Shown: piece after piece, positions 38,360 through 46,770 of the stretch | Layout: each line of letters begins with the position of its first letter | Numbering within the stretch: the stretch's first letter is position 1 | Assembly (NCBI RefSeq): GCF_004364165.1 | Contig: NZ_SOAY01000012.1 | Span: 248,001-312,000 of the forward strand | DNA from: Maribacter spongiicola | GTDB taxonomy: Bacteria; Bacteroidota; Bacteroidia; Flavobacteriales; Flavobacteriaceae | Length of the DNA: 64,000 nucleotides | Reading direction: 5' to 3' | Program-made: the position numbers and the translations under genes | Notes under the pieces: generated by a model | What the model was told of the DNA's origin: nothing | Database searches by the model: none | The model's input: only the letters and a program-made list of their open reading frames with translations

Positions 38360-38493
38360 GTTGGTAACACCGTATATAATTTATTGCTAGTTATAGCCTA
38401 CTTACGAAAATCCTCGCGGATTTTCTATTCGGTTTGTATTTGCTAAATTAGGTGCTTAAACCACGCAACAAACCATATACAACAACGTTGTAA
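38360..38493 (+). repeat. attC-like site 2
   Basis: Starts GTTGGTAAC (38360-38368), ends AACG|TTGTAA (38484-38493). Outer arms GTATATAATTTATTGC and GCAACAAACCATATAC pair in 13 of 16 positions; an inner hairpin GAAAATCC-TCGC-GGATTTTC is perfect. The starting GTTGGTAA is the exact complement of TTACCAAC that begins the same cassette at 37556. Confidence 0.82.
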
Positions 38494-38498
38494 AACAT

Positions 38499-38978
38499 AT
38501 GAAAAAAATAATACTACTTCTTATTTTAGCAGTTGGACTTTTAAGTTTTAATAGACCTAATAAAAATATAACTACTGAAAAACTCACTGAAGATCAATTA
38601 AATTTTATCAAAGAAAATTATAAATGGGATTCGGAAGAATTCCTATTTGTGAATTTCAGACAACCGGAAAGTAGTTGTCACTATGATAATTATCAAAATT
38701 TGAAAAATTCTTCGAAATGGTGGACTGAATTTTATTCAAAAATGGAACTACAAAACGTTAGGAACATTTTTGTATACTCTGATAAATTGAGAGCAAAAAA
38801 AGTTATTGATTCAAAGAATCATTTTGCAGATATTAATAATTTTTTCTTGAATCAAATCTTTTCTAATGACAAAACTTGTTATGGTATACTAATTATAAAT
38901 AAAAAGGGAGAGTATCAAAAAAAGGCTGGTGAGTATATGCAAAAAGATATTGTCTATTTAATATCTCAATTTGATTAA
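38499..38978 (+). CDS. Hypothetical exported protein of cassette B
   Basis: 159 residues. N-terminal signal peptide (IILLLILAVGLLSF). The rest is soluble; CHYDNYQNLK and NDKTCYGILIINKKGEY give two Cys and a final beta-strand pattern loosely like a thioredoxin fold, but I do not recognise a family. It fills a cassette between attC-like sites 2 and 3; ATG is 11 bp after the crossover point. Function unknown. Confidence 0.72.
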   Translation: MKKIILLLILAVGLLSFNRPNKNITTEKLTEDQLNFIKENYKWDSEEFLFVNFRQPESSCHYDNYQNLKNSSKWWTEFYSKMELQNVRNIFVYSDKLRAKKVIDSKNHFADINNFFLNQIFSNDKTCYGILIINKKGEYQKKAGEYMQKDIVYLISQFD

Positions 38979-38984
38979 ATACGT

Positions 38985-39117
38985 GTTACAACACAGTATA
39001 TAATTAATGGCTAGTTTTAGCTTACTTACGAAAATCCTCGCGGATTTTCTATCTGATGTTTATTTGCTAAATTAGGTGCTTGAACACGCCACTAATCATA
39101 TACATAAACGTTAGCCA
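38985..39117 (+). repeat. attC-like site 3
   Basis: Starts GTTACAAC (38985-38992), ends AACG|TTAGCCAC. Outer arms GTATATAATTAATGGC and GCCACTAATCATATAC pair in 14 of 16 positions; the inner hairpin GAAAATCC-TCGC-GGATTTTC is identical to site 2. TTACAAC is the complement of GTTGTAA, which spans the crossover at the start of cassette B (38487). Confidence 0.82.
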
Positions 39118-39246
39118 CAAACTGGTACGATATATAAACACCGTTTACAGAGTTATAGAAACATCGTTTACACTTTTTAAGTTGCATTTGAAACCAAAAT
39201 TTAGATGCTATGCCTTGGAAACAATAAACGATTATGGAACAAAAAA

Positions 39247-39483
39247 ATGAATTCATCCATGAATGGCGAACTGGAAAATAAACCATTACAGAATTATGAC
39301 AGAATTCAAGAATACCTAATTAAGAACAATCTAAAACTTACTAAAACAATTGATGCCAACGATGTAGAATACCAAATTATTGAAGTCATAAACCCGGCAA
39401 ATAAAACATTTCGAATATGGATGGAAATTGATACATCAATATTGACAAAAAATAAAATTCAATATCAAAAGGAAATCGATTAG
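39247..39483 (+). CDS. Small hypothetical protein after the last attC-like site
   Basis: 79 residues from the ATG at 39247, soluble, with YDRIQEYLIKNNLKLTK and FRIWMEID. No family recognised. The upstream ATG at 39234 opens a different frame through an A7 run and stops after 15 codons, so the true start, or a small frameshift, is uncertain. Probable content of a third cassette whose downstream attC is missing. Confidence 0.5.
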   Translation: MNSSMNGELENKPLQNYDRIQEYLIKNNLKLTKTIDANDVEYQIIEVINPANKTFRIWMEIDTSILTKNKIQYQKEID

Positions 39484-39486
39484 TGA

Positions 39487-39717
39487 ATGAAAAATAAGAA
39501 TCGCATTATTACACTCTGGCTTATTGGAAATATCTTCCTTTTAGTCAGATTCTTAATCGACCCATATCTAATTTTATGCGAACCTTGTATGTCTGGTTAC
39601 ACCTGCCCACCTTGCCGCACAGCGTTTGCCAACAATATTTGGATTTATTTCTTCATCTTTAATCTGTTGGTTGCCCTATTATTTTTAATTAGTAAGAAAA
39701 AATCAAAACCTAAATAA
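39487..39717 (+). CDS. Small Cys-rich two-helix membrane protein
   Basis: 76 residues: hydrophobic helices at about 9-28 and 49-68, and between them a cysteine cluster CEPCMSGYTCPPC. Starts 3 bp after the previous small gene. Function unknown; typical of accessory cassette genes. Confidence 0.62.
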   Translation: MKNKNRIITLWLIGNIFLLVRFLIDPYLILCEPCMSGYTCPPCRTAFANNIWIYFFIFNLLVALLFLISKKKSKPK

Positions 39718-39724
39718 TATTAAT

Positions 39725-39750
39725 AATTTTGGAATAATCATTCCAAAATT
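39725..39750. promoter_or_regulatory. TetR operator 1
   Basis: Perfect inverted repeat AATTTTGGAAT (39725-39735), spacer AATC, ATTCCAAAATT (39740-39750), lying over the -33 region of the TetR promoter. A related site lies before the downstream SDR gene. Confidence 0.8.
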
Positions 39751-39761
39751 ACATATCTTTG
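39729..39761 (+). promoter_or_regulatory. Promoter of the TetR gene
   Basis: TTG at 39729-39731 inside the operator and TATCTTTG at 39754-39761, spacer 22 bp. The -7 element ends 4 bp before the GTG start, so the mRNA may be leaderless. Confidence 0.65.
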
Positions 39762-39765
39762 CTTC

Positions 39766-40317
39766 GTGAATAAGAAAGAAGCCATATTATCATCTGCTCT
39801 TAAATTGCTTACCGAAAAAGGGGTACACAACACACCCATGTCTGCAATTGCGAAAGCTGCCGGCACTGGCATGGGAACTATTTATAATTACTTCCCAAAT
39901 AAAGATATTCTTATAAATGAAATTTACATCAGCATCAAGAATAAAGAGAAAGAAATCTTTCTGGAATTCGATGTCGATCAACCTATAAAAACTCAATTTG
40001 AGACTTATTTTACCGCTATAATGGACTTTTTTATTGAAAATTCAGAGAGTTTTAAGTTTATGGAGCAGTTACAGGCTTCGCCCATAATTACGGAAGAAAT
40101 ACGAACGGAGGGTGCAAAAGCCATTACACCGGTAAAAGAGTTATTAATAAAAGGTAAGCAAGAACGTATTATCAAAGCTATTGAAGTTGATGAGTTATTG
40201 ATGTTTATTGGTGGTGCCGTGTTATCGTATTTAAGATGGTATTTTAATCAGACAGAAATAAAAAAAACATCCCTTAAAAATCAAATACAATTGGTTTGGG
40301 ACGGAATTAAAGCATAA
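39766..40317 (+). CDS. TetR/AcrR-family transcriptional regulator
   Basis: 183 residues. N-terminal HTH (~1-50): ILSSALKLLTEKGVHNTPMS and GMGTIYNYFPNKDILINEIY are textbook TetR helix 1-4 motifs. The GTG start gives the standard family N-terminus. A palindrome covers its own promoter and a close relative lies before the SDR gene, so it likely represses itself and the SDR gene; the inducer is unknown. Confidence 0.92.
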   Translation: MNKKEAILSSALKLLTEKGVHNTPMSAIAKAAGTGMGTIYNYFPNKDILINEIYISIKNKEKEIFLEFDVDQPIKTQFETYFTAIMDFFIENSESFKFMEQLQASPIITEEIRTEGAKAITPVKELLIKGKQERIIKAIEVDELLMFIGGAVLSYLRWYFNQTEIKKTSLKNQIQLVWDGIKA

Positions 40318-40333
40318 AAAATTTACTCAATAA

Positions 40334-40355
40334 TTGGAATGAACATTCACTCCAA
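40334..40355. promoter_or_regulatory. TetR operator 2, before the SDR gene
   Basis: Imperfect palindrome TTGGAATGAAC (40334-40344) / ATTCACTCCAA (40345-40355), 18 of 22 positions symmetric, sharing TTGGAAT with operator 1. An in-frame ATG at 40339 lies inside it and is unlikely to be the start. Confidence 0.72.
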
Positions 40356-40368
40356 TAAAATTACAATT

Positions 40369-41229
40369 ATGAAAAAAAACGTATTAATTACAGGAACATC
40401 AACAGGCGTAGGTTTTGAAAGCGCCATCTTATTTGCTAAAAATAATTTTAAAGTATACGCTAGTATGCGTAATCTTAAAAAAGCTGTTGAATTAGAGAAA
40501 CGAATTGCAGAAGAAAACCTAGATATTGAGATTCTTTCTTTAGATGTAACAAAAATTGATTCTATTAATGCCGCTGTTAAGACTATTATTGAAAAAGATG
40601 GTAAAATAGATGTGCTTTATAATAATGCCGGTGCCGGTTTTGCAAAAACAACTGAACAAAGCACAGAGGCTGAGATTAGATGGGTTACCGATGTCAACTA
40701 TTTAGGTGTAGTTTTCTGTACACAAGCGGTATTACCTTATATGAGAAAGCAAAAATCTGGTCAGATCATATCTATTACTTCCGTTGGTGGTTTGGTTGGT
40801 CAGCCTTTTAACGAACTGTATTGTGGTGCAAAATTTGCCGTTGAAGGTTTTATGGAAGGTCTTGCTACTTATGTAGGCGGCGCCTTTAATATTAAATTTA
40901 CCTGTATTGAACCTGGCGGAATTTCAACTGAATTTATGACTTCTGCTATTGGTAAAACCGCTGTCGATGGTGAGTTCGCAACTGGTGAATACCTTCCGAT
41001 TTTTGAAAGATATATGGCCGGGAATCAAAAAAGGGCACAAGAAAGTAAAGAACAAGTTTACCAGACTGGTTTAGAAGTAGCCACAGTTGCCTTAGAAGTA
41101 GCACAAAATGAACAGCCACCATTGCGTATTCGTACTTCTAAATGGGCAGAAGACTTTTGTAACTTAAAAACAAAAGCAGATCCAGATGGCACTAAACTGG
41201 TGCAACAAATTAGCAAGACTTTTTTATAA
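40369..41229 (+). CDS. Short-chain dehydrogenase/reductase
   Basis: 286 residues, classical SDR: LITGTSTGVGFESA (TGxxxGxG cofactor loop), LYNNAGAGF (NNAG), ISITSVGGL (Ser) and YCGAKFAVEG (YxxxK). The ATG at 40369 is preferred over 40339, which lies in the operator. Substrate unknown; expression probably controlled by the adjacent TetR protein. Confidence 0.92.
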   Translation: MKKNVLITGTSTGVGFESAILFAKNNFKVYASMRNLKKAVELEKRIAEENLDIEILSLDVTKIDSINAAVKTIIEKDGKIDVLYNNAGAGFAKTTEQSTEAEIRWVTDVNYLGVVFCTQAVLPYMRKQKSGQIISITSVGGLVGQPFNELYCGAKFAVEGFMEGLATYVGGAFNIKFTCIEPGGISTEFMTSAIGKTAVDGEFATGEYLPIFERYMAGNQKRAQESKEQVYQTGLEVATVALEVAQNEQPPLRIRTSKWAEDFCNLKTKADPDGTKLVQQISKTFL

Positions 41230-41394
41230 TAGAATATCAAAACATGTCTGATTTATAGTATTACAAAATTTGAAGTGCTATTCACTAGTAATAATATAAA
41301 TCAGTCTCTTTTCTGATAGATAAGTTGCTACAATAAACGCCAAGAGGTTCAAAGTGCTTAACTTTAAGGTACTAACCACAAGAAGGCAGTTACA

Positions 41395-42456
41395 ATGAAA
41401 GATTATTTTAAGATTTTAGCGATACCAGTAATGCTATTCGTTTTTACAGCGTGCAAAGACATAAAATCGACAGCTACTACTGACGAAGTAACCATTTCGG
41501 TAAAAAAAGATCATTTTCTTTCTGGCGGATTGGCTGAACCCATATCCATTGTAAGCAGAGAACTTTCTGATGGCTCTACTGCCGATTGTTTTAAAATTGT
41601 GGTGACCTCAACCCCTACGGATCACGAAATGGGGCCTTGGTGTCCTGATAATATTTCTGATGATGCATCTGCCGGTGGTATTTGGTTAGAAGACGGAAAA
41701 GTATATGATGTAGATGGCACTTTTGTAAAGAACCTAAGTACCTTTTATGATGATGAAACTTGGATGATGTACGACAACGAAACTGGTGCGATTACTAAAA
41801 CAAGTTCAAAACAAGAATGTGAAGATGCCGCAAACCCTAATGTTGGCGAAGAATATGAGAATTTTTGTGTAGAATGTTTACCATCATATTTGGGTGAAAT
41901 AACGCACACCTATTACATACCTGTTACTCCTAAAAAAGCGGCTAAACCATATGCTTTTTCTAACGGACCAGGTGGCGGACCACCTCCTGGAGGCGGACCA
42001 GATGACGGACATGAAAGACCGGGACCACCACCAAATGGCGGACCTGAGGGTCCTGATAGACCTGATGGCGGCTCTACTATGCCATCGGACAGAGGCTTGG
42101 CTTTTAACGGTGTTATTTTTAACGCTCCGGCACCTGTAGATAACATTCTAGGTGCATATACTATTGCTCCTTTTGATGATGCAGGCGGACATATAAATTT
42201 AAACGCTGGCTACCATTACCATGCTGCAACAGGAGTTTCTAAAAAAATTGAACAGTCAGACAATCACGCCGCTATGATCGGTTATGCTTTCGATGGATAC
42301 GGAATCTTCGGAAACACTAATGCAGAAGGAAAATCATATGAAGATTTAGATGAATCTCGTGGTCATTACGATGAAGTTAGAGGATACCATTATCATGTAG
42401 ATAAAGCCGGAAACAATAACTTTATTGACGGCTTACGTGGTGAATATGCCTTATAA
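41395..42456 (+). CDS. YHYH-domain lipoprotein
   Basis: 353 residues. Lipoprotein signal (IPVMLFVFTAC). A Gly/Pro/Asp-rich linker (~185-225, repeated GGPPPGGGP-like units) precedes the YHYH domain: LNAGYHYHAATG and RGYHYHVDKAG, plus FDGYGIFGN. YHYH proteins are thought to bind metal or be secreted hydrolases, but the function is not settled. The 3' end overlaps the next gene by 11 bp. Confidence 0.85.
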   Translation: MKDYFKILAIPVMLFVFTACKDIKSTATTDEVTISVKKDHFLSGGLAEPISIVSRELSDGSTADCFKIVVTSTPTDHEMGPWCPDNISDDASAGGIWLEDGKVYDVDGTFVKNLSTFYDDETWMMYDNETGAITKTSSKQECEDAANPNVGEEYENFCVECLPSYLGEITHTYYIPVTPKKAAKPYAFSNGPGGGPPPGGGPDDGHERPGPPPNGGPEGPDRPDGGSTMPSDRGLAFNGVIFNAPAPVDNILGAYTIAPFDDAGGHINLNAGYHYHAATGVSKKIEQSDNHAAMIGYAFDGYGIFGNTNAEGKSYEDLDESRGHYDEVRGYHYHVDKAGNNNFIDGLRGEYAL

Positions 42457-43060
42457 AAATACTGCACTAAAATTTTTACTTTTCAGTTTGCTATGGATCA
42501 GTACTACTGCACTTGCCCATAGCCCTGATTTTTCTAGTATTATCATCTCTAAAACAGAAAACGGACAAATTGTTTTACAAATAACCAGTTCTTTAACGGC
42601 ATTTCAACAAGAAGTAAATTATGTAAACGGAGAAGGAGCCTATACATCTCCCGAAGAATTTCAAGACCTCGTACTTCAGCTATTCAAGTCTAGATTCTCT
42701 TTAATTCTTAACAACAATAACACCCTTGAGTTTAAGAATCTAAAAGTGCTTTTAGGTCATGAAACCAAAATAATTGCTGAAATAAGTAATCTTCCTGAAG
42801 AAGTAGACCACATCTATTTAAAGAATGTATTATTCAAAGATCTACACAATAGCCAATCTGTTGCTATCTTTTTATTGAATGGATTTCCAAAAGAAAAATT
42901 CACTTTACAACGCAATAACAAACACGAACTAAACATTATTTTAGAAGATGAAAATTGGTTTGTGCCAACAGCTAAAAGTGACCATACACCCTTGAAATAT
43001 TTATCTTATCTTATTACTTTAATAATTGGCGGTCTGCTTCTCTTTTTATCTAAAAAATAA
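42446..43060 (+). CDS. Exported protein with C-terminal anchor, YHYH operon
   Basis: 204 residues from the ATG at 42446 (a TTG at 42425 is also in frame). Signal peptide (FLLFSLLWISTTALAHSPDF), a soluble beta-rich domain and one C-terminal transmembrane helix (YLSYLITLIIGGLLLFLS). Layout resembles the periplasmic N-terminal part of HupE/UreJ-like proteins, but the polytopic part is missing. Translationally coupled to the YHYH gene; metal-related role is inference. Confidence 0.72.
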   Translation: MPYKNTALKFLLFSLLWISTTALAHSPDFSSIIISKTENGQIVLQITSSLTAFQQEVNYVNGEGAYTSPEEFQDLVLQLFKSRFSLILNNNNTLEFKNLKVLLGHETKIIAEISNLPEEVDHIYLKNVLFKDLHNSQSVAIFLLNGFPKEKFTLQRNNKHELNIILEDENWFVPTAKSDHTPLKYLSYLITLIIGGLLLFLSKK

Positions 43061-43071
43061 AAATATTAATA

Positions 43072-43287
43072 ATGAAAAAACCAAACACAGCAATCTATAT
43101 TGCTTTAGCCATCGTTGTAGTAGGGCTAGTCTTTCAATTTATGGAAATGGGAGTTTTTGGAGAAGACCCCATGCCTAAAGTCACCCAATTCAATCAGCTA
43201 TTTTTCTGGACCGGAATCGCTGTTTGGGCTCTTGGATATATGCAGCAAGAAGCTGTAAAAAAGAAGGATAGCGAAAATGACCTATGA
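43072..43287 (+). CDS. Small two-helix membrane protein, YHYH operon
   Basis: 71 residues with two hydrophobic helices (about 7-24 and 43-57) and a charged C-terminus. 11 bp after the previous gene. No family recognised; probable membrane partner of the YHYH operon products. Confidence 0.65.
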   Translation: MKKPNTAIYIALAIVVVGLVFQFMEMGVFGEDPMPKVTQFNQLFFWTGIAVWALGYMQQEAVKKKDSENDL

Positions 43288-43381
43288 ACTAAACAACAAT
43301 CTAAATGGTCTGCTTGTTATGAACTACCACTGTAAAACAAACAAACCTTTCGCTATCCTCTTCTTAAAAATTTATTCTCGT

Positions 43382-43798
43382 TTACTTAAATAAACGAATA
43401 GAAGATTCTTTCAAATTTAACTTTGCCGGTTGCGGAAACTCAGCATGAACTATTAATACATTTTCATGATGCTGCTCTAGTTCACTCAATACCTTTCTGT
43501 TCAACAATAAAATAGTTGAATGACCGTAGTGATCTAATTTATCTAGAATAGTTTTTCCGTTAAACTCACATACCCAATGGGTTTCAGACATATTCTCTTC
43601 GTAAAACAATTCTAAAGTTGGTACTTGGTAATAATCATGCTCACCAATACCTTCTAAATCAAAAACTAAACGAAGCAATCCGCCTTCTAACGTTGCACCT
43701 TCATTAGAAATTCCTAATTCTTCAAAAGATAATTTTCCTGAAGTTGGTTCATTAAATTTTACTTTTATCTCTCCTTGATTTATTTCTACTTTGCTCAT
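43382..43798 (-). CDS. Hypothetical soluble protein (138 aa)
   Basis: 138 residues, cytosolic, beta-rich (VEINQGEIKVKFNEPTSGKL). ATG and codon use look normal. I do not recognise the family, and the neighbours give no clear role. Confidence 0.65.
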   Translation of the reverse strand: MSKVEINQGEIKVKFNEPTSGKLSFEELGISNEGATLEGGLLRLVFDLEGIGEHDYYQVPTLELFYEENMSETHWVCEFNGKTILDKLDHYGHSTILLLNRKVLSELEQHHENVLIVHAEFPQPAKLNLKESSIRLFK

Positions 43799-43897
43799 CT
43801 ACGTTTGTTTTTATGATACCAACAAAGCTAGATTACACCGCTAATGTATACTATGATATTTATCAGGGTTGAAAAAAAATATGCTTAAAAACAAGTT

Positions 43898-44569
43898 TTA
43901 CCTACAACGATACAAAGTGGTTACAATTAAGCCGTTTTCATCAGTAACAGACAGCAACACGCGCTCTTCAAGCACATTAAAACTAAATGGTGCCAACAAA
44001 AGATTGATACCACTCTGCTTTTTTAAACGAGTGCCTTGACCTGAGATAATATCTTTATTAGGCGTAAAATTACCTTTAGGTAGATGTTCTGTAACGATTA
44101 CATATTTGTAGCTAGCTAACTTAGCCACCACTTGCTTTACCTCATCATTAGAGATATGCTGCAATACTTGTCTAATAATAGCACAATCTGCATTAGGCAG
44201 TGCGTCTTTGGCGATATCTAAACATTGAAATTCTAAATTTGAAGCTTGAAATTTCTCGCTGTTGCGCTCCATCAGTTCTGGAACAATATCTACAGCTATA
44301 TAGTTCTTGGTGTACTGCACCAATTCTTTACCTACATTAAAATCTCCGCATCCTAAATCACATATTGAAATAGGGTTTTCGAAGGATGTTAAAAAAGCAA
44401 TTAATGTATCGATATAAGGTTTTACAATTTCTGGCTTATGAGATCCTTCACCCGAGTAAAAATCTGAAGTACCACTACCCCACAGATTCTTTTCATAGAC
44501 CTGCTGCATGGCATCTTTGGTAGGCCATGGTTTTTTATTTCGTTTCGATTTATTTTCTTTTTTATCCAC
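43898..44569 (-). CDS. Class I SAM-dependent methyltransferase
   Basis: 223 residues from a GTG at 44569. Motif I is ISICDLGCGDFNVGK; IRQVLQHISNDEV and VTEHLPKG are later Rossmann-fold MTase motifs. The longer ATG start at 44605 is rejected because its first codons are the 3' arm and T run of the upstream terminator; GGAG lies 5 bp before the GTG. Substrate unknown. Confidence 0.82.
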   Translation of the reverse strand: MDKKENKSKRNKKPWPTKDAMQQVYEKNLWGSGTSDFYSGEGSHKPEIVKPYIDTLIAFLTSFENPISICDLGCGDFNVGKELVQYTKNYIAVDIVPELMERNSEKFQASNLEFQCLDIAKDALPNADCAIIRQVLQHISNDEVKQVVAKLASYKYVIVTEHLPKGNFTPNKDIISGQGTRLKKQSGINLLLAPFSFNVLEERVLLSVTDENGLIVTTLYRCR

Positions 44570-44582
44570 CGGGACTCCTATT

Positions 44583-44620
44583 AAAAAAAAACACGCCATA
44601 AACATTCGTTTATGGCGTGT
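44583..44620 (-). terminator. Terminator of the DUF885 gene
   Basis: ACACGCCATAAAC (44591-44603), loop ATTC, GTTTATGGCGTGT (44608-44620), perfect 13-bp stem. On the minus strand an 8-9 T run follows. Confidence 0.93.
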
Positions 44621-44649
44621 TAATATACTTTAAAATAGATGAATTCTTA

Positions 44650-46452
44650 TTATTTCTGGGTTGCTATCCAAGCTTTTACCCTGCGCTCTAATAAATTTAA
44701 AGGCAAAGCACCGCCACCAAGAATAGTATCATGAAAGCCCTTAATATCAAATTTATCGCCTAACTCGGTCTCCGCCATTTTACGCAATTCTTGAATTTTA
44801 AGCATTCCTATTTTATAAGAAGTTGCTTGACCTGGCATTACCATATAACGCTGAACCTCTGCTACAATAGCACCTTGAGAAATAGAAGAATTCTCTGTGA
44901 AATATTTGATTGCATCGGCTTCTGTCCATCCTTTTGCATGTAAACCTGTATCTACTACCAAACGAATAGCTCTCCAAATTTCATTTACCAAACGACCAAA
45001 ATCGTAATACGGATTCTGGTATCCGCCCATTTCTTTTGCCAATGCTTCTGAGTATAAGCCCCAACCTTCGCTGTAGACACTGAAACCTGCTTGAGTTCTA
45101 AACTTAGGTACCGCCTCTAATTCTTGTGCTATAGAAATTTGCATGTGGTGCCCTGGGTTACCTTCATGATACGCAACACCTTCCATCGTAGTTTTCGGCA
45201 TCGCATTCATATCAGATAAATGTACATAATACGTACCTTTTCTAGAACCGTCGGGCGTACCAGCTGAATAGTGCTGTGGCGCACCATCTTGCTCACGAAA
45301 TGCCTCAACCCTTTTTACCTGCAACTTTGCTTTTGGCAAAATACCAAAGTAGTCTGGTAACTTCTTCGTTAAATCATCTAAGTACTTTGTCGACTCATCT
45401 AAATAACCCTGTCTACCTTCGTCTGTATTCGGAAAAAAGAATTGTGGGTCTGTATTTACAAATTTGAAAAAAGCATTTAAATCGCCGTCAAAGCCTACCT
45501 TTTCTTTAATCGCCATCATTTCCCCCTTAATTCTAGCTACTTCTTGGAGTCCGATTTCATGGATCTCATCTGCCGTCATTCCGGTTGTTGTAAAGACCTT
45601 TAATCTGTAGTTATAAAAGTCTTTTCCGTTCTCATGACGGCTTACTCCCGTTGGGGTTTCTTCGGCATTATCTATTTCAGTTTCTAGCCAAGCTAAAAGC
45701 TTTTCATACGATGGTTTAAAATAATCATTAAGTACCTGTTCAGATTGCTCTTTAAGTGAAGTTGCTTCTTCTGCCGTTATCTCTTCTGATGCAAAAAGGG
45801 CATCAATTTTAGCATTCATATCATTTAATAGCGGAGTACCATCGCTTAATGATTTGGTTTGAGCGATAACCGTAGTAAATGAAAATTTTGGAGGAAGATT
45901 ACCTGCCGTAGCTTGTTCTTTTGCTCTTACCACCAATTGATCAATACCTCTAGATGCCTCTTTTACTCTAGAGATATAGGCGTTCATATCTGACAGACTA
46001 TCGACCTTATGAAAATTGATTAAATAACTTGGCAAACGCGTATGCATACCGCGCATTTGGTCAAAAACGTAATCTAAATTCTCAAACTTGGCACCTTCTT
46101 TTAATGTTTCGTATTGATAAACCCATAAATCGTAAGACGTTTTATCGGCGTCGTTTAGCTTATCGTAATCGAATTTCTCTTTCAATTCGTTGGTAGCTTC
46201 TGTGTACCACGCCAACTCTTTTTCTTCAGCTGCCTTACTTAAATCGTCAATTTTATCATATTGGTCTTTTCGACCTTGAGCGGTCAACCCTAACGGACTC
46301 ATTTGTAACTGCTCTTCGTACTTATCATCGAACCATTTGTTCAATGCTACCGTTTGATCTACCTCAACCTTTGGTTCTTCTTTACAAGAAGAGAGTAGCA
46401 GAAAAGCTATAGAAAAGCTAGTTGCAATGCTCGTAGAAATAATTTTTTTCAT
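44650..46452 (-). CDS. DUF885-family lipoprotein (putative metallo-peptidase)
   Basis: 600 residues. Lipoprotein signal (ATSFSIAFLLLSSC). DUF885 features near residues 420-480: MEGVAYHEGNPGHHMQISIA, containing HExxxxH-like zinc ligands, and SEGWGLYSEALAKEMGGYQN with the second acidic motif. The family is believed to hold gluzincin-like peptidases. Exported; substrate unknown. Confidence 0.88.
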   Translation of the reverse strand: MKKIISTSIATSFSIAFLLLSSCKEEPKVEVDQTVALNKWFDDKYEEQLQMSPLGLTAQGRKDQYDKIDDLSKAAEEKELAWYTEATNELKEKFDYDKLNDADKTSYDLWVYQYETLKEGAKFENLDYVFDQMRGMHTRLPSYLINFHKVDSLSDMNAYISRVKEASRGIDQLVVRAKEQATAGNLPPKFSFTTVIAQTKSLSDGTPLLNDMNAKIDALFASEEITAEEATSLKEQSEQVLNDYFKPSYEKLLAWLETEIDNAEETPTGVSRHENGKDFYNYRLKVFTTTGMTADEIHEIGLQEVARIKGEMMAIKEKVGFDGDLNAFFKFVNTDPQFFFPNTDEGRQGYLDESTKYLDDLTKKLPDYFGILPKAKLQVKRVEAFREQDGAPQHYSAGTPDGSRKGTYYVHLSDMNAMPKTTMEGVAYHEGNPGHHMQISIAQELEAVPKFRTQAGFSVYSEGWGLYSEALAKEMGGYQNPYYDFGRLVNEIWRAIRLVVDTGLHAKGWTEADAIKYFTENSSISQGAIVAEVQRYMVMPGQATSYKIGMLKIQELRKMAETELGDKFDIKGFHDTILGGGALPLNLLERRVKAWIATQK

Positions 46453-46770
46453 GATAATTGATTTTAGATTTAGTTTGTTATAATTCTGCTGTTATAACCT
46501 ACTGTTGAACAGCAGCTGGGGAAGGATTTAAAGATAATCAATTTGCCTTGAATTTAGACTTTATATTAAATCACCATCTACACAACCCATCTCTAAAAAT
46601 CAGTTATTGAAATTTTTACCTCGTTTTAATAATAACACATCATTCATCTTAATAAAAAATCACTACCGTAACCTGAAAACATAAAATTGGTTTGCGTACA
46701 AATTTCCCTATTCATGGTTTTATCTAGACAGTTATACCCAGATATTGGTAGTGATTATATGTTATTGCAA
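46453..46770. other. Intergenic stretch, mostly featureless
   Basis: About 320 bp upstream of the DUF885 start and downstream of the LysE-family gene. I see one 10-bp inverted repeat AATCACTACC (46658-46667) / GGTAGTGATT (46747-46756) with a 79-bp loop; nothing else. Confidence 0.5.

Noticed and set aside
39111-39720. A closing attC site after the third cassette
   Set aside because: I searched by eye for a GGCTAAC start with a TATATAAT arm between 39118 and the TetR operator and found none.
46658-46756. 10-bp inverted repeat with a 79-bp loop as a regulatory element
   Set aside because: Loop is long, no nearby start codon in the right place, and a match of this size can arise by chance.
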